Part shown: piece by piece, positions 1 to 7,880 of the stretch
Position numbering within the stretch: the first letter of the stretch is position 1
Layout: every line of letters begins with the position of its first letter
Origin: CAYJLC01 sp044426345
GTDB taxonomy: Bacteria; Bacillota; Clostridia; Oscillospirales; Butyricicoccaceae
Assembly: GCA_044426345.1 (NCBI GenBank)
Contig: JAWXUP010000035.1
Span: 1-25,033, forward strand
Length of the DNA stretch: 25,033 nt
Direction of reading: 5' to 3'
Notes under the pieces: generated by a model
Seen by the model: only the letters and a program-made list of their open reading frames with translations
Databases searched by the model: none
What the model was told of the DNA's origin: nothing
Program-made: the position numbers and the translations under genes

Positions 1-500
1 TTGTGAATTTTAGCAAGTTCTAAAACTGCATCATAGTCAATTCTTTCGTCTGCATTTAGTTCGTAAGGCACGAAATTATAAAGCAAACCAGAAGCATTAA
101 CAGGGCTACCGTGAGTTAAATGTCCACCATTTGCAAGGCTCATACCTAACACAGTGTCACCTACGCTAAGTAACGCTTGGTAAACTGCCATATTTGCTTG
201 CGCACCTGAGTGAGGTTGAACATTTGCGTGTTCAGCACCGAAAATTTCACAAGCTCTGTTACGAGCGATATCTTCTACAACGTCAACGCATTCACAACCA
301 CCATAGTAGCGTTTTCCTGGGTAACCTTCAGCGTATTTATTAGTCAAAACTGATGCCATAGCTGACATAACAGCAGGAGTAACGAAGTTTTCAGAGGCGA
401 TAAGTTCAATATTATCAACTTGACGTTTGTATTCTGCAAAAATCGCAGCACCAACTTCAGAGTCGTGCTCAATAACGTTTTTCATATTTTCTAAAATCAT
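1..500 (-). CDS. glyA: Serine hydroxymethyltransferase, N-terminal part (cut by window edge)
   Basis: GlyA is the cytosolic PLP enzyme that interconverts serine and glycine and charges tetrahydrofolate with a one-carbon unit. The first 166 residues are present; the rest lies beyond position 1. Translation of the minus strand gives family landmarks: IELIASENF near residue 33, NKYAEGYPGKRYYGG near residue 55, the VQPHSGAQAN segment near residue 95 and the GGHLTHG segment near residue 127. The ATG at 498-500 was chosen because AAAGGGA lies about six bases upstream on the minus strand; an internal ATG at residue 6 has no comparable site. A sigma-A promoter lies upstream. It is divergent from pcrA. 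Identification is secure; the PLP lysine region is outside the window. Confidence 0.97.
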   Translation of the reverse strand, partial: MILENMKNVIEHDSEVGAAIFAEYKRQVDNIELIASENFVTPAVMSAMASVLTNKYAEGYPGKRYYGGCECVDVVEDIARNRACEIFGAEHANVQPHSGAQANMAVYQALLSVGDTVLGMSLANGGHLTHGSPVNASGLLYNFVPYELNADERIDYDAVLELAKIH

Positions 501-532
501 AAAAAATCCCTTTCTTTTTCCGTATTACTTAT

Positions 533-561
533 ATTATATCACTTTTGATTGAACTTTTCAA
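533..561 (-). promoter_or_regulatory. Sigma-A-type promoter of glyA
   Basis: Read on the minus strand, TTGAAA (556-561) is followed by a 17-base spacer and TATAAT (533-538). This is a perfect -10 with a good -35 about 30 bases before the glyA start, so the leader is short. Seen directly; activity is inferred. Confidence 0.7.
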
Positions 562-679
562 TTATAAATTTTCGGCTTTTTCGCACAAATTTTACATAAA
601 AAATTCTGAAAAAATGTACAAATCAAAAGAAAATAGTAAATTCTAGGAAAATTTGGAGAAATTCACAATACGATAAATA

Positions 680-708
680 TTGACCAAAACGCAAAAATCA
701 TATATTAT
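680..708 (+). promoter_or_regulatory. Sigma-A-type promoter of pcrA
   Basis: TTGACC (680-685), a 17-base spacer and TATTAT (703-708) stand just before the pcrA ribosome binding site GGAGG (724-728). The predicted transcription start is around 715-720, giving a leader of about 20 bases. Confidence 0.65.
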
Positions 709-735
709 ATATGTAGGACTTTTGGAGGTTTTTTT

Positions 736-3114
736 ATGAACACTAATTTAATTACGAAGAAAATACTGGAAAATGAGTTTTCACACCTTAATAATATGCA
801 AAAAAAAGCGGTTTTTTGTGTAAATGGCCCTCTTTTGATACTTGCAGGCGCTGGTTCTGGCAAAACTACCGTGCTTATCAATCGAATTGTTAATATTTTG
901 AACTTTGGAAATGCGTTTCACGGAGATTTAGCGATTTCTGATGAAAATAAAACGATTTTAGAACAATATCTAGATACTAGCGACCGTGATTTAATTCCTC
1001 AAATTTCGCGTGTTTTGAATAAAGAACGCGTTAAACCTTGGGAAATTTTGGCTATTACATTTACAAATAAAGCAGCAAAAGAGCTAAAAGAACGTTTGGA
1101 TACGGCGGTTGGAGAAAATGCAAAATACATCTGGGCACAAACTTTTCACGCTACTTGTACTAGAATTTTGCGTGCAAATGCGGATAAAATAGGCTACACA
1201 AACAGCTTTACGATTTATGATGAGGACGATAAAAAACGCGTGATTACTGAGATTTTACGATCTCTTAATTTGGACGAGAAAAAATTCGAACCTCGTATGA
1301 TTAGCTCGACAATAGGTCGTGCGAAAGATAATTTAATGAATGCACGTGCTTTTAAAGAGGACGCGGTGGGCAATTTTTTCAAAGAAACGGTTGCATCTGT
1401 GTTTTCGGCATATGAAAAACGACTTTTCCAAAGCAATGCTATGGATTTTGACGATATAATTGCTAAAACAGTGCTACTTTTAGAGCAAAATCCAGACGTT
1501 TTGGAATATTATCAAGATAAATTCAAATATATTTTGGTAGACGAGTATCAAGATACCAACCACGCTCAATATAAATTCGTCTATATGCTGGCAAATAAGC
1601 ATAAAAACATATGCGTTGTTGGTGATGATGACCAAAGTATTTACAAATTTCGTGGTGCAACAATTAAGAATATTCTTGATTTTGAAATGGACTATGACAG
1701 TGCAGTAACTATTCGTTTAGAGCAAAATTATCGCTCAACTTCTAATATTTTGAGCTGTGCAAACGGTTTAATAGCAAAAAATACTAAAAGAAAAGGTAAA
1801 AATCTCTGGACAGACGATAAAACGGACAAAAAAGTACGTGTTCATCGTGTTGAAAATCAAGAGGACGAGGCGAGATATATCGCAAATAAAATTTTGGACG
1901 GCGTAACCTCTGGTCTTGATTTTTCAGATTATGCAATTTTATACAGAAATCATGCACTTTCAAATGCTATAGAAAATGCATTAAAACGTCAAGCGATTCC
2001 TTATAGAATTTTTAGTGGTTTACGTTTCTTTGACCGTGCAGAAGTTAAAGATATGATTGCGTATTTATGGGTTGTTTCCAACGCTAATGACACGTTGCGT
2101 TTAAAACGAATTATAAATAATCCACCTAGAAGAATTAGTCCTAAGACTGTTGAAATGATTGAATATTTGGCAAATGAAGAAGGTGTTCCTGCTTACGATA
2201 TAGTCAAAACTTCGAATAATTATGCAGATTTACAGCGTCAAGTTCCGGCGTTGGAAAACTTTACGAATATAATTGAAAATTTGAGAAAAGCCCTAGAGTT
2301 TATGCCACTTCACGAGTGGTATGATATGATGCTTGAGCAAACTGGATATACAGCAACTTTGATTGCAAAAGATGACTTGGAATCGAAGGGGAGACTGGAA
2401 AATGTGTACGAGTTAAAATCTAGTATTATCGAATATATGGGGCGTTGTGAAGATGAAAAACCGTCACTTAGTGGATTTTTAGAAGAAATTTCGTTATTTA
2501 CCGATCTGGATCGTGCTGATGAAGCTCAATCGGCGGTTACAATGCTCACAATACATAGTGCGAAGGGTTTGGAATTTAAAAATGTGTTTATCTGTGGTAT
2601 GGAAGATGGAATTTTTCCAAGTTTCAGGTCGATTGAAGACCCTGCAGAAGTTGAGGAAGAACGTCGTTTGGCATACGTTGCAATAACTCGAGCAAAAGAG
2701 CGTTTGACAATGACTTGCGTTGAACGTAGACTACTTTACGGGCAAACGAAATACTACAAACCTTCAATTTTCATCACGGAAATACCAGAAGAAAACACAG
2801 ATTCTAACATTTCGCGTGGACAAATGCGTATGATAAATTCAGAACGAGAACAAATTAAAGCGGCAGCTAGTTCGTTTGCACAAAAAAGTGGAAGACAAGC
2901 TATTTCTGTTGGGTTACCGGCGAAAAAAGAAACTGCAAAACTCGATATTCCATATGGAACTGGGGACCAAATTGTGCATAAAGCTTTTGGCGCAGGTCTT
3001 ATAACGAGTACAAAACCTATGGGTGGAGATATTTTGTTAGAAATAGCCTTTGAAAAAGTGGGAACAAAGAGACTTTTGGCTAAAACAGCATCAAGTTTTA
3101 TAACAAAAGCGTAA
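736..3114 (+). CDS. pcrA: ATP-dependent DNA helicase PcrA (UvrD/Rep family, superfamily 1A)
   Basis: PcrA is a 3'-5' DNA helicase/translocase of Gram-positive bacteria acting in repair, rolling-circle replication and removal of RecA or stalled RNA polymerase. At 792 residues it is longer than the usual 720-750. SF1 motifs are complete: Walker A GAGSGKT near residue 38, motif Ia AITFTNKAA near 106, Walker B VDEYQD near 268, motif III GDDDQSIYKFRGA near 296, QNYRST near 330, then TIHSAKGLEF, EEERRLAYVAITRAKERL and a C-terminal Tudor-like RNA-polymerase-binding region (GDQIVHKAFGAGLI onward). The extra length is mainly an insertion of about 50 residues between Walker A and motif Ia (roughly residues 53-102). 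ATG follows GGAGG at eight-base spacing. It is a single-gene unit with its own promoter and terminator. PcrA rather than RecB/AddA is clear from the domain order and C-terminus. Confidence 0.95.
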   Translation: MNTNLITKKILENEFSHLNNMQKKAVFCVNGPLLILAGAGSGKTTVLINRIVNILNFGNAFHGDLAISDENKTILEQYLDTSDRDLIPQISRVLNKERVKPWEILAITFTNKAAKELKERLDTAVGENAKYIWAQTFHATCTRILRANADKIGYTNSFTIYDEDDKKRVITEILRSLNLDEKKFEPRMISSTIGRAKDNLMNARAFKEDAVGNFFKETVASVFSAYEKRLFQSNAMDFDDIIAKTVLLLEQNPDVLEYYQDKFKYILVDEYQDTNHAQYKFVYMLANKHKNICVVGDDDQSIYKFRGATIKNILDFEMDYDSAVTIRLEQNYRSTSNILSCANGLIAKNTKRKGKNLWTDDKTDKKVRVHRVENQEDEARYIANKILDGVTSGLDFSDYAILYRNHALSNAIENALKRQAIPYRIFSGLRFFDRAEVKDMIAYLWVVSNANDTLRLKRIINNPPRRISPKTVEMIEYLANEEGVPAYDIVKTSNNYADLQRQVPALENFTNIIENLRKALEFMPLHEWYDMMLEQTGYTATLIAKDDLESKGRLENVYELKSSIIEYMGRCEDEKPSLSGFLEEISLFTDLDRADEAQSAVTMLTIHSAKGLEFKNVFICGMEDGIFPSFRSIEDPAEVEEERRLAYVAITRAKERLTMTCVERRLLYGQTKYYKPSIFITEIPEENTDSNISRGQMRMINSEREQIKAAASSFAQKSGRQAISVGLPAKKETAKLDIPYGTGDQIVHKAFGAGLITSTKPMGGDILLEIAFEKVGTKRLLAKTASSFITKA

Positions 3115-3122
3115 TCTTATAT

Positions 3123-3150
3123 AAAAAGCACGGTATTTTCGTGCTTTTTT
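3123..3150 (+). terminator. Intrinsic terminator of pcrA
   Basis: A perfect 10-bp stem AAAAAGCACG (3123-3132) / CGTGCTTTTT (3140-3149), a seven-base loop and a T run lie a few bases after the pcrA stop codon. Confidence 0.85.
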
Positions 3151-3222
3151 GTTTTAAAAGATAAAAATTGTGCATTCGGCATAATTAAAATACATACAGA
3201 AACTTAATTGGAACAGACACTA

Positions 3223-3258
3223 AAAAACTCACCTATTTTTTATGTAGGTGAGTTTTTT
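3223..3258 (-). terminator. Bidirectional terminator, mainly for the minus-strand SLH gene
   Basis: A 13-bp perfect stem AAAAACTCACCTA (3223-3235) / TAGGTGAGTTTTT (3245-3257) is flanked by A and T runs on both sides. It can stop the minus-strand operon, whose last stop codon is at 3264, and also act as a backup for pcrA readthrough. Confidence 0.85.
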
Positions 3259-3263
3259 TATAT

Positions 3264-4958
3264 TTAACTTACAATTAGTGCGTTATAAAGATTCAGCATT
3301 GTTATGAAAGCTTGTTCTTTGGTGTATGTTCCTTCGGGTTCAAAACCAGTTCCAGTACCATTCATAATTTTGCTTGAGGCAATAAAATCAACAGCTTCAA
3401 CTGCCCAATCGCTGATTTTATCTTGGTCATCGAAGGCAGAATAAGAAGTTTTGTTGGTAGTTCCAATTAAATCTGCAAGACGTTTTATCATTGTAGCAGC
3501 TTGTTCACGAGTAAGTGAGTCATCAGGAGAAAATTTTCCATCACCAGTACCGTTTACAATGCCAAGAGCGGCGATTGATCTAATTTGATAGCTATCAGTG
3601 TCCGTAAAGGTGTAATCGTCATAATTTACACCAAGTTCGCTACGATATTGATCAACAGTCTTTCCTGTTTTTGCTGCAATAAATGTAACTAAAATATTGC
3701 AAAATTCTCCACGAGTAATATCAGATGTATAGCCATAAAGCATCCAAGTTGGAATAATACCAAGTTGCGTTGCAGTATTTATCGAGTCAACAGCCCACGA
3801 AGACGGCTCATTTGAACCACCTGAAGAACTTGAAGAACTTGAAGAACCACTTGAAGACTCATTAATTACAACATCGTCAGGCTTAATATCGGTGCCATCA
3901 TCGGTTTTTGCAACTAAAATTGAGGCAAGCTCGCGACCAGCAGATACCACGAAACCTGAAGAACTTGAGTACATCATAGAAGATGCGCCACCGTCAACGC
4001 TAATAGCGTAAACTGCACCTTGTCCTACTAAATATTGTGCGATATCGGCAAAAGTTCCTGTTGTAGTTTGGAATAAAATAGTGCCATCGGCATATGTTGA
4101 GATGAAAGTACGTTGTTGAGACGAATAATTTGTTTGTTTTTCATCGGTGTCAAAAGAAGAATTATAATCTTCTCTGGCTGAAACATCAACACCATCAATT
4201 ACAAGCATTCTGCCACCGGTTATCGCAGTTTTCACATTATCCCAGCGAGAATCACCACTTTTTGCAGTTAAACTATGTGAAAATTGAATATTATCGCCAA
4301 CTTTTAGAGAATTATTCCAAGTTACTGAGTTTTGGTAAGATGTAGATTTGTAGATAATCTTATAAGTTCCGTCTGCGACAGTTTGGGTTGTTGCAGAACT
4401 TTGCTCGGTTATAACGCCATCTTTTACAGTAAACACAACATCATTAGCTGACACATTGAAAGACATATCAAAATCATCTGTAATAATCATAATAGCAGTT
4501 GCGTCGGTGTAAATTTGATTTACAGCCCAGGCATTAACTTTTAGCGACTCATTAACGACAAAATAAGGCTGAACATTAACGCGATCAATCAAAATATCGC
4601 CGTCATAAGTGAATCCAAACATATTTCCATCACCAGTACCATTTATAACCTGACCATCTTTAACTATCGCTCCGTAAATTCGAGGTGAATTATCGGGAAA
4701 AGTTATGGTAGAACTGGAATTATAATACGAATTGAAAAATCCACCATTAACAGCTGCGAGTACGTTGTTTGGAACTAATGTACTTGCATTTTCATCTGAA
4801 TGAATTTGATCATTAGCAAGTTCAACATCAAATGTGAGAGTAGAACTTGGCTGGATTGTAACAGTGCTGACACTTGACATTGCAAAAGCTTGAAGTGGGC
4901 AGAGAGATACTAAAATTGATGAAACCAACAGTAGTGAAATGAGTTTCGATTTTTTCAT
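3264..4958 (-). CDS. Secreted phosphodiester glycosidase-domain protein with C-terminal S-layer homology (SLH) repeats
   Basis: The 564-residue protein has a Sec signal peptide (about residues 1-26, ending QAFA). A phosphodiester-glycosidase/NAGPA-type domain follows: NGGFF at 71-75, IYGAIVKDGQVI near 94, ITGGRMLVIDG near 247 and the signature VDGGASSMMY at 321-330. A serine/glycine linker (368-385) then leads to SLH repeats (about 386-564; TREQAATMIKRLADL is the clearest). SLH repeats normally anchor proteins to pyruvylated secondary wall polymers, so it should sit on the cell surface. The family removes sugar-1-phosphate caps from phosphodiester-linked glycans; a role in trimming wall or capsule polymer is inference. 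TAAGGAG lies at good spacing before the ATG. It is second in an operon, 16 bases after the kinase-like gene. Its linker is encoded by a short 9-base repeat. Domain calls are confident, the exact substrate unknown. Confidence 0.85.
   Translation of the reverse strand: MKKSKLISLLLVSSILVSLCPLQAFAMSSVSTVTIQPSSTLTFDVELANDQIHSDENASTLVPNNVLAAVNGGFFNSYYNSSSTITFPDNSPRIYGAIVKDGQVINGTGDGNMFGFTYDGDILIDRVNVQPYFVVNESLKVNAWAVNQIYTDATAIMIITDDFDMSFNVSANDVVFTVKDGVITEQSSATTQTVADGTYKIIYKSTSYQNSVTWNNSLKVGDNIQFSHSLTAKSGDSRWDNVKTAITGGRMLVIDGVDVSAREDYNSSFDTDEKQTNYSSQQRTFISTYADGTILFQTTTGTFADIAQYLVGQGAVYAISVDGGASSMMYSSSSGFVVSAGRELASILVAKTDDGTDIKPDDVVINESSSGSSSSSSSSGGSNEPSSWAVDSINTATQLGIIPTWMLYGYTSDITRGEFCNILVTFIAAKTGKTVDQYRSELGVNYDDYTFTDTDSYQIRSIAALGIVNGTGDGKFSPDDSLTREQAATMIKRLADLIGTTNKTSYSAFDDQDKISDWAVEAVDFIASSKIMNGTGTGFEPEGTYTKEQAFITMLNLYNALIVS
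3823..3849 (-). repeat. 9-base tandem repeat encoding the Ser-rich linker
   Basis: GAAGAACTT occurs in direct tandem at 3823-3831 and 3832-3840, with a degenerate third copy at 3841-3849. On the coding strand it encodes the serine run between glycosidase and SLH domains. As the unit is a multiple of three, copy-number change would only alter linker length. Confidence 0.6.
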
Positions 4959-4974
4959 AATTACTCCTTAGATT

Positions 4975-5574
4975 TTAGATATTTAACGCAGCGATAATTA
5001 TTTCAACTGCTTTTTTTATGTCAATAACTGACGTATCGATACATAAATTATAATTTTGCATAGAGCCCCAGTTTTGATCAGTGTAGTAATTGTAATATTT
5101 TGCACGAGTTTTATCTACTTTCTGAATTTCTTTTGTTATTTCTTTAGGTGATTTTACTCGGTCGGTAGGAACTTTTTTGTAGCAACGTTCAATTCTTTCG
5201 TCCATATCAGATGCATAAATAAATACTTTTAGTGCATTTTTTTCTCGTAAAATATAGTCTGCTCGACGACCAACAATAACGCAATTTCCTTTTTCAGCAA
5301 CCCTTTTTATGATATTTGTTTGAGTTATTTGAAGACTGTCGCTCGGCATAGTTACAGGCATTATGAAGGTTTGTGCAATGTGAATTGGAAAAACTCGTGA
5401 AATATTTGATTCGCTAAATTGTTCGACATAATCTTTTGACAGGCCCGTCTCTTCAGAAATGGCATCGATAAGTTCGCGATCGTAATATGCGAAGTTAAGC
5501 TCATCGGCAAGACGCTTGGCAATCTCACGGCCTCCGCTACTAAATGAGCGACTAATTGTAATTACAGTATTCAT
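4975..5574 (-). CDS. Cytidylate kinase-like family protein (P-loop nucleotide kinase fold)
   Basis: The 199-residue protein begins ITISRSFSSGGREIAKRLA, the P-loop region typical of the Cytidylate_kin2 group (PF13189-type). It continues with AYYDRELI near residue 29, a VIVGRRADYIL segment near residue 99 and a basic lid-like stretch with TRAKYYNYYT. It lacks the compact classical Cmk layout, so true CMP phosphorylation is not assured; members of this group are mostly uncharacterised. GGAGG lies seven bases before the ATG. It is the first gene of a two-gene minus-strand operon with the SLH glycosidase. Family assignment is confident, substrate unknown. Confidence 0.85.
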   Translation of the reverse strand: MNTVITISRSFSSGGREIAKRLADELNFAYYDRELIDAISEETGLSKDYVEQFSESNISRVFPIHIAQTFIMPVTMPSDSLQITQTNIIKRVAEKGNCVIVGRRADYILREKNALKVFIYASDMDERIERCYKKVPTDRVKSPKEITKEIQKVDKTRAKYYNYYTDQNWGSMQNYNLCIDTSVIDIKKAVEIIIAALNI

Positions 5575-5918
5575 AATTAAACCTCCTTCATCGTGTAAAT
5601 TAAATTATATTTTGTTAAAAAACTATTAGTATAAAATTCAAACAGAAAATTTGAAATGAATGTTAAAAGTATACTGTAAATTATATTTGTGAAAGAACTT
5701 GTTACTATTAAAAAATCGAGATTTTGACCAAATCAAGTATTGATATAGAAAATCCAGATAATAAAAAAGTGCTAAGCATTAAAAAATGATTACAAATTTA
5801 TATATTTATTATAGCATTTATAACTGAAAAAATCAACAATATTTCCTTTAAATTTGTATGATTTTTTCAAACAGCTTAAAGTTCTAAGCTTGGACTATAG
5901 AGCATATGATTTAGCAAG
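5575..5918. other. AT-rich divergent intergenic region
   Basis: This 344-base stretch separates the minus-strand kinase/SLH operon from spoIIIA. I see no ORF with a ribosome binding site and no stable hairpin. Both operons should have promoters here, but no full sigma-A promoter is convincing. The box CATATGAT at 5903-5910 resembles the sigma-E -10 consensus (CATA-A-T), and spoIIIA is under sigma-E control in Bacillus subtilis, but no matching -35 was found. Confidence 0.4.
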
Positions 5919-5927
5919 GTGATGCAA

Positions 5928-6740
5928 ATGAAGGAAATAGTGAAAATTTTGCCAGCAGAGTTATGGTGTGAAATTTGTGAAAAACAGAATATCATTGAAG
6001 AAATACGTATACGCGAAAAACAACCAATTAGCATAAGAGTTTGTGGAAAAATGCAAAAAATAGAAAATATTAGTTTGAATTTGCAAGAAATAAAGCAAAT
6101 ATTAGCGAAAGCAATGGAGTTTTCAGTACATTCTTATATGAATGAGTTAAAAAATGGTTTTATAACTATTAAAAATGGACATAGAATTGGCGTTTGTGGT
6201 GAGGCAGTTTTTGATAACGATAAAATTACAAATTTCAAAAAAATAACATCACTAAATATACGTGTTGCACACAAAAGTATTAATTTTGAAACTACTTTTT
6301 TGAATGGAATAGAAGATAAAAATATTTTGATTATTTCACCACCAAACTATGGTAAAACAACACTTTTGCGTGAAATTTGTAGATATTTATCAAGAAAAAG
6401 TTATAATTTATCGATTATTGATGAAAGATTTGAAATATCACCACGATGTAATTTGGGGGAAAATATAGATGTTTTGCTTGGTGTGCCTAAATTTCAGGGA
6501 GTATGGCTGATGCTAAAATCAATGGCGCCTGATTATATAGTGCTAGATGAGATTACAACTGACACTATGATTTTAAATGAAATTTCAAATTGCGGAGTTA
6601 AAATAATCGCAACAATTCATGCAAAAGATATTCTTGAGATAAAACAGAGAAAAAAAGAGATTTTATCGCATTTTGATGTTGTAATTGAGATTAAAATTGA
6701 AAATAATCATAGAAAATACATAATAAAGGACGTGAAATGA
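5928..6740 (+). CDS. spoIIIAA: Stage III sporulation protein AA (SpoIIIAA ATPase)
   Basis: SpoIIIAA is the secretion-type ATPase of the mother-cell half of the SpoIIIA-SpoIIQ complex, needed for late forespore gene expression. The N-terminal half carries the family's VHSYMNELKNGFITIKNGHR region. The C-terminal half has Walker A SPPNYGKTTLL (about residues 137-147) and Walker B YIVLDEITT (about 203-211). A longer reading from GTG at 5919 is possible, but AAGGTG (5916-5921) sits at six-base spacing from ATG 5928, which I chose; that gives 270 residues, a little shorter than Bacillus homologues. The last codon abuts the spoIIIAB ATG directly. It is first of an eight-gene operon, which makes the assignment secure. 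Confidence 0.93.
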   Translation: MKEIVKILPAELWCEICEKQNIIEEIRIREKQPISIRVCGKMQKIENISLNLQEIKQILAKAMEFSVHSYMNELKNGFITIKNGHRIGVCGEAVFDNDKITNFKKITSLNIRVAHKSINFETTFLNGIEDKNILIISPPNYGKTTLLREICRYLSRKSYNLSIIDERFEISPRCNLGENIDVLLGVPKFQGVWLMLKSMAPDYIVLDEITTDTMILNEISNCGVKIIATIHAKDILEIKQRKKEILSHFDVVIEIKIENNHRKYIIKDVK

Positions 6741-7259
6741 ATGTTTAAGACTCTTGGAATAACTTTGATAATTGGTAGTACATCAGCTTTTGGAGTAGCT
6801 AAAAAAATACATTATTTACACCGAGTAAAATCATTAGAACAAATAGTTTTGATGATAAATATTATGCAGCGAGAATTGACGTTTAATTGTCCTAAAACAG
6901 CTGAACTCATCAAGTTACTTTCGAATGAACTAACATTTCCAATTTGCGAGATATTCAAAAAAATGCACAAAAATTTATTAATTGACGATGATTTGTCAGT
7001 AAAATTAAAATGGAGCAAAATGTTTCAAGAAAATACAGAAAAAGCAAATTTAACCACTCACGATGTTGAAATAATTAGCAATATTGCAAATGTTATAGGA
7101 AAATTTGACGTAGAAGAACAGGTGAAATCATTAGAATATTATAAAAGTTTGATACTAGAAAATTTGCAACAAGCAAAACTTTTATACAAAAATGAAGGAA
7201 ATATAATTCGTGCGATATCCATCTCTTTGGGTATGATTATCGCTATAATTTTGATTTAG
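6741..7259 (+). CDS. spoIIIAB: Stage III sporulation protein AB
   Basis: This 172-residue protein has one N-terminal membrane segment (about residues 5-22), a helical body with the sequence LEQIVLMINIMQRELTF near residue 32, and a hydrophobic C-terminus, as in the SpoIIIAB/GspF-like family. It is thought to be a platform protein of the SpoIIIA channel. Its ATG follows the spoIIIAA stop codon with no gap, indicating translational coupling. Confidence 0.92.
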   Translation: MFKTLGITLIIGSTSAFGVAKKIHYLHRVKSLEQIVLMINIMQRELTFNCPKTAELIKLLSNELTFPICEIFKKMHKNLLIDDDLSVKLKWSKMFQENTEKANLTTHDVEIISNIANVIGKFDVEEQVKSLEYYKSLILENLQQAKLLYKNEGNIIRAISISLGMIIAIILI

Positions 7260-7272
7260 AGAGGACTTTTTG

Positions 7273-7461
7273 ATGGATTTAGTGTTCCAAATTGCTGCAA
7301 TAGGCATTATAGTTGCGGTTTTAAACCAACTTTTGGTGCGTTCAGGCAGGGAAGAGCAAGCAATGATGATGACTTTAGCGGCGTTAGTGGTTGTGTTAAT
7401 GATTATAGTTGAGGAGATTAGTAAGTTGTTTGACTATATAAAGGTCATTTTTGGGTTTTAA
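7273..7461 (+). CDS. spoIIIAC: Stage III sporulation protein AC
   Basis: A 62-residue protein with two hydrophobic segments, starting MDLVFQIAAIGIIVAVLNQLL, is typical for SpoIIIAC (about 65 residues). GAGG lies eight bases before ATG 7273; a TTG at 7270 is in frame but poorly spaced. It is a small membrane subunit of the SpoIIIA complex, placed between AB and AD as in all known spoIIIA operons. Confidence 0.93.
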   Translation: MDLVFQIAAIGIIVAVLNQLLVRSGREEQAMMMTLAALVVVLMIIVEEISKLFDYIKVIFGF

Positions 7462-7462
7462 T

Positions 7463-7849
7463 ATGGAAGAAATTATAAAAATAGCTGTAGTTTCAATGAT
7501 TTCAGTAATATTTTCGTTAGTTTTAGCAGAAAAATCACCATTTTTTTCAATTTGCATAATTTTAGCAGTAGGAATATATGTTATAACCATAAGTATGACG
7601 CAGTTATCAATAGTTCTAGGAAATTTAAATGAATTAGTAGAAAATGCTGGAATAAGTATGGATATATTTCAACCTGTAATTAAAGTGTGTGCAATTGCAA
7701 TAATTGTAAAAATTTCTAGTGAATTATGTAAAGATGCGGGATTTTCTGCTGTTGCACAAAAAATTCAGTTTGCTGGTTCGATTTCAAGCATAATTGCAGT
7801 ATTTCCGTTGTTTTTGAAAATTATCGCACTGCTGCAACAAATCGTATAA
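7463..7849 (+). CDS. spoIIIAD: Stage III sporulation protein AD
   Basis: 128 residues with about four hydrophobic segments, starting MEEIIKIAVVSMISVIFSLV; length and pattern fit SpoIIIAD, a paralogue-like partner of SpoIIIAC. The chosen ATG is one base after the spoIIIAC stop codon and has no strong ribosome binding site, so translation is probably coupled. An upstream in-frame TTG (7451) inside spoIIIAC is possible but not needed. Confidence 0.93.
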   Translation: MEEIIKIAVVSMISVIFSLVLAEKSPFFSICIILAVGIYVITISMTQLSIVLGNLNELVENAGISMDIFQPVIKVCAIAIIVKISSELCKDAGFSAVAQKIQFAGSISSIIAVFPLFLKIIALLQQIV

Positions 7850-7880
7850 ATTAGAAAATATATAAAAAAAGGAATGTAAA

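Noticed and set aside
4130..4345. 71-codon plus-strand frame inside the SLH gene
   Set aside because: Antisense to a well-supported gene, no initiation signal and no recognisable protein features.
6349..6363. SpoIIIAA Walker A reads SPPNYGKTT, lacking the first glycine of GxxxxGKT
   Set aside because: As far as I recall, SPP-x-x-GKT forms are normal in clostridial SpoIIIAA proteins, so this is not evidence of a dead ATPase.
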